From: Treponema sp.
GTDB taxonomy: Bacteria; Spirochaetota; Spirochaetia; Treponematales; Treponemataceae
Direction: 5' to 3'
Length of the DNA stretch: 33,456 bases
Assembly (NCBI GenBank): GCA_012838745.1
Contig: DUOS01000164.1
Location: forward strand, 1-33,456
A program made the position numbers and the translations under genes. Within the stretch, counting starts at the first letter, position 1. Every line of letters starts with the position of its first letter. Below the pieces are notes generated by a model. That model was not told the DNA's origin. It was given only the letters and a program-made list of their open reading frames with translations, and searched no databases. Shown here piece after piece: positions 14,153-22,600 of this stretch.

Positions 14153-16186
14153 CTATTCAAAGGACAAAGACTCCAAATATTGATCATATTGATTCTTAAG
14201 TTGATAAATGTCTTTCCGTTCACTTGTTATTTCTGTATTCAAGATATCAATATCTTTATCTAGAGAAACAAGTTTTTTCAAATATTCTTGTCCTTGTTGT
14301 GAAGAATTTCCGACCGCATGGATATTAACCCGTACTCGTTCCTGTTCTTGAATCTTATCTTTCTTTTGAATTTCCAACACACTTGTAGTTTTTTCCTTCG
14401 AAGCAATCGAGTGTTTAATTTCAATTGCCTTTTCCAGAGCTTTTTTAACTTTAGCCGGTACATTACTTGAACTAGCATAGTACAATAATGTCTCTTCTTC
14501 TTGTCGCTGAAGAACTACTGTTTCAGAAATTAGCTGGTCTTCTCGAACAGTTAACGTTCCTGTTTTGCCAGCCAAAACATCAAGAGGAAATCGATATAAG
14601 GTTGCAGTTTGTTCATCAAAACGCGAGGGTTCAACTAAATCTGCACCAGTCGTTATAGGATGCTCTATGAGTAAAGACCTTTTGGAATCAGAAGAATTCT
14701 TAAACTGATAAGTCTTGGTATACTGTTGCTTTCTTGTAACCGTCATAACTCCGCGAGAAATCTTTACGCCAACGAGTGCTCGGGAAGAATCCTCACGAAC
14801 GGTTCCACTAACGGCGAGGTCCTCTCCATAGGAAACTAAACGACTATCTTTTTCTGGGAAAAACTCAAGAAGACCATCTCCAGCGTAGGAGCCACTATCA
14901 AAAATGGTTATCGGTCCTGCTGGAAGTTTAGTTCCAGAATTGTTAATAAGCTCCACGCAAAGCATCGGATGAGATTCATTAAAATGTCTCATATTTTTTC
15001 CTGAAAAAACAGAAACTTTTTTTGCATCAATTTTTGCCTCTACAAGAGGAACCATAGAACTTTGTCTGCGGTCAATTGTTACCGGAGTTTTAAGTGTATA
15101 TAAAAAGAGCTCCCCAGCTTTTTGGGCAACAGCAGTTTCAACAACCCCTGTCTCAACTCCACTAGTACGCGCAGCCATACCCTTGAAACTTCTTGATTCC
15201 GCATGTGGTACAGACATCTCCTGTTCCATAACATAATCAAGAGTTTGTATATCTGCATTATTCATTGAAGAACTATATACCGTGGGTTTTGCTGCGCCTG
15301 CAATAGATAGAGGTACTTCAGGACGCTGCAAATAAAACGGAGGATACAACTGTTGAATAAAAGATACTGGTCTCCCTGAAACAAGCGTTAGCTCTACATT
15401 TTTCCAGTCGTAATCACTTGCATTATCTATTATTGCCCAACCTTGAAGCGCGGGAGTTTTATTTGAAAGATCAAGACGATACGAAACTTTCCATACTGGA
15501 GAAGAAACTACATATCCTAAAGACAATTCTCGATCCCCGGTACCGGAAAGATTTATTCTTAGTAAACGAGAGTCTCCAGTTCGTTCAGAAAGAAGTAAAT
15601 CAAGGGCACGATTAAAATCATGTTTTATCACAGGATCAGTAAATGTAAAAGAAGAAACCTCAGAAAGCTCAATGCGGCGAAGCCCATTATCTGTATGTAA
15701 ATTTAGAAAAGAACGCTTTTGGGATTTTGATTCGTTGATATCAATTAGCTGGGTTTCAACGCCTATAATACGCCCTGTAATAGTTTCTGGAACGCAGACA
15801 GATACTTCACTACCACGAAGGCTATCAAGAATTTCTGCTATACCAGGGTTTCTTGAAAGATCAACCGAAAGACTTTGGAGAGTTTTTTGTAAAGTATCTT
15901 CAGATGCATAGGTTATTGATTGATCAGCGCTTTGAGGATCATGTATAACAAGAGACTTTAAAACATCATTTACTGAATTTCGATGAAAAGGAAGGGTCAC
16001 GGAAACAGATCCAGAGGCCCGGCCTGAATGTTCAACAAAACTTACACCAGAAGAAAAAAGAGAAATCTTTTTTATTGATAAATCCAAATCACTAGCCTCC
16101 CGAGTTTGCGATAAAAGTATTGGACTTACAATAAATAAATTTACCGCTAATAAAGCGCTAAATACAATAGTTTTCTTAGAATTCAT
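14153..16186 (-). CDS. Exported DUF4139-domain protein
   Basis: The 677-aa protein has an N-terminal signal peptide (about 1-26, ending near SQT) and is expected in the periplasm or at the outer envelope. The DUF4139 domain is recognisable from about 215: VSSPVWKVSYRLDL, LQGWAIIDNASDYDWKNVELTLVSGRP, with a further match near IEHPITTG and the C-terminal DVLAGKTGTLTVREDQ. The last 110 residues are charged and helical, with a likely coiled coil (KALEKAIEIKHSIASKEKT, LDKDIDILNTEI). The function of DUF4139 is unknown; related MuiA-type proteins have been linked to mucoidy and the envelope. It follows the membrane-anchored hydrolase by 9 bases with TAGGAGA as Shine-Dalgarno, so the two form an operon, divergent from the moxR cluster. 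Confidence 0.8.
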   Translation of the reverse strand: MNSKKTIVFSALLAVNLFIVSPILLSQTREASDLDLSIKKISLFSSGVSFVEHSGRASGSVSVTLPFHRNSVNDVLKSLVIHDPQSADQSITYASEDTLQKTLQSLSVDLSRNPGIAEILDSLRGSEVSVCVPETITGRIIGVETQLIDINESKSQKRSFLNLHTDNGLRRIELSEVSSFTFTDPVIKHDFNRALDLLLSERTGDSRLLRINLSGTGDRELSLGYVVSSPVWKVSYRLDLSNKTPALQGWAIIDNASDYDWKNVELTLVSGRPVSFIQQLYPPFYLQRPEVPLSIAGAAKPTVYSSSMNNADIQTLDYVMEQEMSVPHAESRSFKGMAARTSGVETGVVETAVAQKAGELFLYTLKTPVTIDRRQSSMVPLVEAKIDAKKVSVFSGKNMRHFNESHPMLCVELINNSGTKLPAGPITIFDSGSYAGDGLLEFFPEKDSRLVSYGEDLAVSGTVREDSSRALVGVKISRGVMTVTRKQQYTKTYQFKNSSDSKRSLLIEHPITTGADLVEPSRFDEQTATLYRFPLDVLAGKTGTLTVREDQLISETVVLQRQEEETLLYYASSSNVPAKVKKALEKAIEIKHSIASKEKTTSVLEIQKKDKIQEQERVRVNIHAVGNSSQQGQEYLKKLVSLDKDIDILNTEITSERKDIYQLKNQYDQYLESLSFE

Positions 16187-16195
16187 TAGAATCTC

Positions 16196-17275
16196 CTATA
16201 AAAGTTTTTCGGAAGAAACAGCTCGAAGATCATTTCTCCGTGCAAAATCAATAATCTTTTGCATATACAAATCACTAGCATAAAAATACGGCCCGATATG
16301 AGGTGCCTCTGGTACAACAACCATCTCGTCAGCAGGTTTCACTGAACGTGAAAATAAATTTCTTGCATCCACGATTGGAATAAGAACATCTTTTTGCCCA
16401 TGAAATAACAAAAGGGGAACAGGAATCGTATGTATTTTCTTTTCCGGATTCATTTTTCCAAATCCAACTCCGGTATGAAGAATAGACATACAGTTTGTTC
16501 CAAAGGTTATAGACCGGGCAACAAATCGATTTTTTACCATTGATTCAAGAATACGGAATAACGACCCTCGATAATCTGAGTAACTAGAATCAGAAATAAT
16601 ACCTCTAACAAAGGAAGATAGGCGTTTCTTAGAAGCTGCATATAAGAGAGCGGAAGCACCACCCATAGATATCCCATGTATATATATATTGTGGAATCCA
16701 TTTCGTTCAACTAATAAATCAACCCAAAGCGCTAAATCTTCAGACTCTCGAACGCCCATGGTTCGGTGATTACCTTCGCTTTTCCCATGAGCTCGTTGAT
16801 CAAAAACAAACACATTCCACTGAAGTTTGTGATATTCCTCAGCGAGATACCCCATTCCTGAAGCAGAATCCATGAGTCCGTGAACGAGTACGACGGTTCT
16901 TTCTGGACCCTTTTCTGATTTACTGGAATATATTTTAGTTGATTTGCCGAGCTCTCGTTCGCGCGGCCAATAATAACCGAATAAGCGTAGTCCATCACGC
17001 GAAAAAACTGATAACTCATCAAAAAGATCCTCACTCTGATTTTTTATCCAGCGATCCCGTGCTTCGTTAATAGGATCCATCAAAACAGGATCTTTTGTAT
17101 GAGAATACGCTACCGTTTTTTTTTCAGCTTCTAAAACTGATTTAGGTTCAATATCAGCATGTGCAGTACTCATGGTTGAATGATAAACAACAATTCCTGC
17201 AGCAAGAGAAAAAAGAAACCACCCAAATCCTAACAGTGCGAAAATAATGCCTACAGTTAAAAAGATTTCAAGCAT
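16196..17275 (-). CDS. Membrane-anchored alpha/beta hydrolase (serine aminopeptidase S33-like)
   Basis: The 359-aa protein begins with a hydrophobic helix (about residues 3-30), which anchors it in the membrane. A lid-like linker follows, then an alpha/beta hydrolase domain from about 90. VVLVHGLMDSA (128-138) forms the oxyanion region, GISMGGAS carries nucleophile Ser203, and the triad is completed by Asp296 in HGQKDVLIP and His326 in APHIGPY. It is likely an esterase, lipase or peptidase acting at the envelope; the substrate is unknown. The ATG at 17275 is chosen for AAGGA 8 bases upstream; the frame extends to a TTG at 17323. A -10-like TATACT lies at 17339-17334. It is the first gene of a two-gene operon with the DUF4139 protein and is divergent from moxR. 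Confidence 0.8.
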   Translation of the reverse strand: MLEIFLTVGIIFALLGFGWFLFSLAAGIVVYHSTMSTAHADIEPKSVLEAEKKTVAYSHTKDPVLMDPINEARDRWIKNQSEDLFDELSVFSRDGLRLFGYYWPRERELGKSTKIYSSKSEKGPERTVVLVHGLMDSASGMGYLAEEYHKLQWNVFVFDQRAHGKSEGNHRTMGVRESEDLALWVDLLVERNGFHNIYIHGISMGGASALLYAASKKRLSSFVRGIISDSSYSDYRGSLFRILESMVKNRFVARSITFGTNCMSILHTGVGFGKMNPEKKIHTIPVPLLLFHGQKDVLIPIVDARNLFSRSVKPADEMVVVPEAPHIGPYFYASDLYMQKIIDFARRNDLRAVSSEKLL

Positions 17276-17355
17276 TTGCATCGTCCTTGCCATAACCATA
17301 TACGGATAAAGAAATAGTGGCAACTAAAACTACAGTATAGAAAAAGAGAGTCCTA

Positions 17356-17364
17356 TGATATAAT
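17356..17364 (+). promoter_or_regulatory. Extended -10 promoter of moxR, very close to the start codon
   Basis: TGATATAAT is a perfect extended -10 (TGnTATAAT). It ends 7 bases before the ATG at 17372, so transcription should begin at or next to the start codon. No Shine-Dalgarno is present in that space. Confidence 0.55.
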
Positions 17365-17371
17365 TATATTG

Positions 17372-18364
17372 ATGACCACTAAAATTCTAGCTGAAACCCT
17401 TATCACTGGTATTTCTTCCGTTATTCGCGGAAAACAGTTTGAACTTGAACGGTTTGTTACCGCCTATCTTTCTGGGGGACACGTTCTGCTCGAAGACGTT
17501 CCAGGTCTCGGAAAAACAACCCTTGCTAAGACTCTTTCTCGTCTTGTTGGTACAACCCTGCAAAACAAAATTACACCGGTAATCTTTAAACGGATCCAGT
17601 TCACCCCAGACTTACTTCCCTATGACATAACTGGTGTAGACATATTTAACCCCGAAACGCATTGTTTTGAGTTTATGAGTGGTCCTGTATTTTGTGATAT
17701 TCTTCTTGCAGATGAGATAAATAGAACAACCCCCAAAGTTCAGTCGGCACTTTTAGAAGTAATGGCAGAACATCAGGTTACCTCAGGAGGAATCACTCGG
17801 CAGGTTAGCCCTCTTTTTTTTGTGGTAGCCACACAAAATCCGGTTGAAACTGAAGGAACGTATCCTCTTCCTATAGCTCAGCTCGATAGATTTATGATGC
17901 GACTTTCCCTAGGATACCCAGCAGAAGATGCAGAAATTTCTATATTGCATGACGATCCTGCAGAATCTGTACTACCAAACTTACTTCCTCAAATAACAGA
18001 TCTACAAATATTAGCCTCACGCAAAGAACAACATACTGTTTTTTGCCATCCTGCACTCGAAAGAGCAATCATACATCTTGTACAAAAAACGAGAAAACAT
18101 CCTGCAATTCACTTGGGCGTTTCACCTCGAGGAGCCCTTCAATTACTTCACGCCGCACGAACCCTAGCCTTGATTAGGGGAAGAACTTGGATAGAAGATG
18201 ACGATGTCGCAGATCTTGCTCCTCCTATCCTTGCACACCGCATAATTGTCCGTGATTCCCGAACAAACCCTAGCATCCTTGTGTCTGAAATAGCGTCACT
18301 AGTTCTCGGGAAGATGTCTCGAACAACAGATTGGACCCGTGATGCACTATCAAAAAAATCATAA
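17372..18364 (+). CDS. MoxR-type AAA+ ATPase
   Basis: The 330-aa protein has Walker A VPGLGKTT at 43-50, Walker B ILLADEINR with Asp114/Glu115, the ATQNP sensor and the PLPIAQLDRFMMRLSLGYP segment typical of MoxR. MoxR ATPases are chaperone-like and are usually encoded with a DUF58 or von Willebrand A-type protein; this one precedes DUF58 directly and its 3' end overlaps it. The ATG at 17372 follows a TTG at 17369 in the same frame. No Shine-Dalgarno is present, and a perfect extended -10 ends 7 bases upstream, suggesting a leaderless message. A small insertion near residues 64-71 (QNKITPVI) separates the Walker A helix from the conserved RIQFTPDLLP segment. Confidence 0.92.
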   Translation: MTTKILAETLITGISSVIRGKQFELERFVTAYLSGGHVLLEDVPGLGKTTLAKTLSRLVGTTLQNKITPVIFKRIQFTPDLLPYDITGVDIFNPETHCFEFMSGPVFCDILLADEINRTTPKVQSALLEVMAEHQVTSGGITRQVSPLFFVVATQNPVETEGTYPLPIAQLDRFMMRLSLGYPAEDAEISILHDDPAESVLPNLLPQITDLQILASRKEQHTVFCHPALERAIIHLVQKTRKHPAIHLGVSPRGALQLLHAARTLALIRGRTWIEDDDVADLAPPILAHRIIVRDSRTNPSILVSEIASLVLGKMSRTTDWTRDALSKKS

Positions 18365-19616
18365 GTATAACAATAAGAAATTACACTTTCCGCTTACCAT
18401 AAGAGGACTTTCCTTTCTTCTTCTTTCCTTAATTCTATTATTTATTGGTTTTAATCGAGGAGAGTTAGTTGCAGCTCTTGTGGGAACACTACTTATTGTT
18501 TATATGCTTGTTTCTTTTATTCTTTGTATTATTTCTATTCCTATTTGGAATAAAACTAGTGTTTTTGGATCTTGGAATAAAACCAATTCATTTTCTCTTT
18601 CTATAATGAACTATCCAATATTTTTTTTACGCTTGTTTTGTTCTCAACGAATTTTATTATCCTTTTTACAAGCAAACACATCGGTAAATACTAAACAATG
18701 GAACCTAACAATTTCTATAATAAGTAATGAATCAATCCATCAAATAAAATCTCCGAGAAGGGGAGTCTTTTCAGTAAATAAAAGCTTCTTAATCCTCGAA
18801 GACTATGCTCGTTTTTTTTCTTTTCGTCTGACCAAGCCTGCTAGTCTTTGCACTGAAACGGTAATCTTTCCTGCGGTCCCTAAATCCTATCGCTCAACAA
18901 AGGCCGTTTCTGGAAGTACTGGCCAAAGCAAGGGAAAAAGCACCTTTAAGCGTTCAGAAAATTTATATGAAACAAGAGTCTATATTCCTGGTGATGATCC
19001 GCGAAAAATTAACTGGAAAGTATATGCCCATTCGCAAACGCTCACCGTACGAGAAGGAGAGCTTCTACCTCCTCCGTCTGCAGAGCTTGTTTGTCTTTTT
19101 AATATAAAAACAATATATTTACCTTCATCAGAACTCCAAGCAATGTTTACTGAGCTTATCAATAGAAGCGCTACCTTTTTACTGGAACATCTTAGAAATA
19201 ACCATATTATTTCTTTTATCATCCCCTCTCTTCAAAATTCACATGATATATTTCGTTTTGACAATAGAGAAAGAAATTGTTCAACCCAACTTCTTGAAGC
19301 ACTTGCCCTACCAGCGCTTTCCCTTGAAGGACCAGCCCTTGAATCTTTCTTGCCTAGTGTTCCTTCAGGCGCAACGGTTTTGATAATTTCTTTGCCTGAG
19401 ACTATACCTTCCCTAAAATTGAGAAAAAACACCTTTTTTCTTACTGGTCCTTTTCCTCAATCAGAAAAAAAGCAGTCTTTTTCAAAAAGATTACAGCAAT
19501 ATCTTTTTTTACCAGATCAAAACCAAGAACCCCCCGTTCGTACATATTCCCAACCTGAATTTATTGCTTGGATTGAATCCCTTTCTCAGGAGGGTTTCCG
19601 TGCGTATATCCTCTAA
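18342..19616 (+). CDS. DUF58 protein, MoxR partner
   Basis: The 424-aa protein has two hydrophobic segments near the N-terminus (about residues 20-60), then the DUF58 domain. The DUF58 signature is clear: YIPGDDPRKINWKVYAHSQ followed by LTVREGE. DUF58 proteins are commonly encoded after moxR and are thought to act with it at the membrane. The von Willebrand-like metal site (DxSxS) that many DUF58 proteins show after this signature is not visible here; the matching region reads LVCLFNIKTIY. The start (ATG 18342, preceded by GTG 18339) overlaps the moxR end by 23 bases, so translation is probably coupled. Its 3' end overlaps the next gene's Shine-Dalgarno and start. The stretch is noticeably T-rich compared with nifJ. 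Confidence 0.82.
   Translation: MHYQKNHKYNNKKLHFPLTIRGLSFLLLSLILLFIGFNRGELVAALVGTLLIVYMLVSFILCIISIPIWNKTSVFGSWNKTNSFSLSIMNYPIFFLRLFCSQRILLSFLQANTSVNTKQWNLTISIISNESIHQIKSPRRGVFSVNKSFLILEDYARFFSFRLTKPASLCTETVIFPAVPKSYRSTKAVSGSTGQSKGKSTFKRSENLYETRVYIPGDDPRKINWKVYAHSQTLTVREGELLPPPSAELVCLFNIKTIYLPSSELQAMFTELINRSATFLLEHLRNNHIISFIIPSLQNSHDIFRFDNRERNCSTQLLEALALPALSLEGPALESFLPSVPSGATVLIISLPETIPSLKLRKNTFFLTGPFPQSEKKQSFSKRLQQYLFLPDQNQEPPVRTYSQPEFIAWIESLSQEGFRAYIL
19588..19594 (+). promoter_or_regulatory. Shine-Dalgarno deciding a GTG start for the transglutaminase-TPR gene
   Basis: AGGAGGG lies 5 bases before the GTG at 19600. The frame can be read from a TTG at 19564, but that one lacks a ribosome-binding site. 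Confidence 0.8.
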
Positions 19617-22600
19617 TCCCTCTTTCTTTTTTCGACTCGTAGCATTTATACTCATTTCTAGCATTCCCACTCGGTATTTACCTGAGTTTTTTTCTTGGTA
19701 TTTCTTACCTCTTGTAGTAATTTTATCTGTCTTTTCTGCTGTTGCAGTAATTAAGTCCGAATTACGAATTCCTGCATTATTTATACTTTCGGTTTGCTTT
19801 TGTGCCCTCGTATATGCTCTCGCAACTATAATCGCTTACGTAATACCAATCACACGGATACATACTATCTATCTTCACTTTGTTTTGGTTTTTTTTATAA
19901 GTTCGATTTTTTTTATTCTTAGTTTTATTACTACAGCAGCATTTATTCGAAAAACTCGGTGGTGTAATTTAGAACCAATGGTATTAATTATTATTTTCTG
20001 TCTTTTTTTCTGGCCTCAAGATAATTTTTCTCTAATTCTTTTTTCACATCCTGTTCGTGCAGGATTATTTGTCTTAGCTTTTGTTGTATCTATAACTGGA
20101 TCCTTACTCTTTACCCGAAACCAAAACAACAAACCCTTTGCAACCTTTATTTTACTATGCCCTTTGTATATACTCGCAGGAATAGTTTTTTTAGGTACAT
20201 ATAATACACTGTCTATATCAAGCACAGGCGGTCTTTTGCAGCCAACCCTATTTCGCTTTGATTTTTCTCCGTTCCTTACTCTTCAAGATGAAATAAAGCT
20301 GAACGATAAGCTCGTCTGTATTGTGAACACTCCAAATGAACACAGTGAAAATTTATTACGACGTGTATATCTTTCTGGTTGGAATTCTGAACAAGGATTT
20401 TTTCAAACTTCAGTTCCTGGTGAAAAAGATCAAATAACCACAGTACCAAAAACGACAACAAACCTATCTTTTATTCCTCGTCTTCTAAGAAAGGAAGTTT
20501 CTCAGAAGGTTTTTATTGTTAATTTTGACCCCAAATCACTCATTGCAATGGACTATCCCGTCCAAGTAACTCCGTATTCAATGTGGCAAAACTCTTCGTT
20601 TAATGGTGCTTATCAGGTTCTGAGTCAGGCGGCTGGATTTATTCCTTTTGAACTATATGATTCTCCTTTTCCTCAAACAGGAAAGGATCTTCCAGCTGAT
20701 ACATTATCATTTTATACACAAATAGATAAAACAACAAAAACCTTCCTCGATCCCCTTGTTAAGAATCTAATACCCCCCTCCTCCAACTACTATGAAACAA
20801 TAATGACTCTCAATAACTTTTTACATAATGGTGATTACCGATATTCTCTAAAACCAGGTGTTTCAAAAAGTGGTAACCAATTAGAACACTTTCTTTTTTC
20901 TTCTAAAAAGGGATATTGCACTTATTTCGCGTTTTCTCTCTGTCTTATGCTCAGAACAAGGGGGATCCCTGCACGGGTAGCGGTAGGATTTTTTCTTGAC
21001 GAAAAATCAGCAAAACTTGATTATTACCCTGTTCGAGCAAACATGGCTCATGCCTGGGTCGAGGTCTTTTTTCCAAACTATGGATGGATTTCTTTTGATC
21101 CTACAACAAACGTAATTGCTGAAGGAGAAACCATCCCGTTTTCTAATACAGCAGAAGGAGACGAGTTTATTTCTCTCTTAAATGAGATATTCGAAAATAA
21201 AGAGAGCTTAACTAAAGAATTAGTCTCTACAAATAATATGCATGAATCAACTAATATGTCTTTTATTTTTCATCAAATTTTCAATTTATTTGTCCGCATT
21301 ATTCCTTGTTTGTTTATTCTTATTCTATTGCTAACCATACCTTTTCTCAGAATACGAGAAAGGATTCTCATATCTCGTTCCTCAAATTATCGTTTAGTTA
21401 TTCTTCTTTGTGCAAAAGTAAGTAAACGACGAATTAGCTATACCAAACATATCTCTCGCTCTTATCGCTTATCTCAAGTTGCAGAGAAAACCAAGAATCC
21501 AGATGTAAATGCTCTTTATATACTTGAGCAGAAAGCGCGGTTTGCTCCTTTTTGTACTAACCTAGACGCTTCAAATGCTCGTAATCTTGAAAAGCAAATT
21601 CGACGCACACAACGCCCGAGAATAATTAACAAAAACCTTTTTTGTATCTTCTTCCTTTGTAGCATTTCTTTTTTAGTTAAAGCGCAGGAAACACCACAAA
21701 ACCTCCTTTCTAAAGCTGAAACTGCAATAAATGTTGAAAATTGGGAAATAGCTATATCTACACTTTCAAAAGGTAAAGCCCTGTATCCCCAAGATCCTCG
21801 ATTCCCTTTTACCCTTGGAAAGATTTTTCAAAAGGAAAAAATCTACGTCTCAGCAAAAAGAGAGTTTCACTCGGCATTGTCTCTTGGCATGGATAAAGAT
21901 GCAGAATTATATGAAAATCTCGCTTCTTGTCATGGTTTTCTTAATGAAAACGAATCAGCTCTTAATTATCAACGAAAATATTTAAACTTAGCTCCTGACG
22001 ATCTGTTTGGCTGGTCTATTTTTGGTTGGCTTTGTTATAAAACCAATAATTTGCACGAGGGAATTGAAACGCTTCATTCAATTCTCGCCCGCTACGGTCC
22101 CGACGGAAATCTGTATGTTGGTCTTGGAAATCTGTACACTGCTGGTTATGAATATGATAATGCAAAGAAATATTACACCTTCGCTATTTCAATTGCGAGA
22201 GAATCAAAACAAAATCTGCTTGGATCAATTTATTTATATAATCGCTCGATTTTAGAAGAAACATTTTATAATTTTGATGATGCTTACAAAGATACAGTTA
22301 GTTCTTTAAATGCGGCTTCTCGCTCTTCTGGTTTTTTAATGCAAGGTGAGCTTGAGCTACGAAGACTTGAATTTCAAACTGCTTTTTCTAGATATCAAAA
22401 AGCGTATTCTCTTGATTCCACTCCCCTTGCTTCTCTCGGCCTTGCAGATACCCTTATTCAAGCCGGTTATGTTGAAGAAGCAGAGCCTTACCTAGATGCA
22501 ATCGTTAAAAGAAAGGATATGTCCTGGATAGCTAATTATGGAACAACCCCCGATCAGTTCTTAGCAGATAGGAATCGAATTCAACGAGACCGTTATACTA

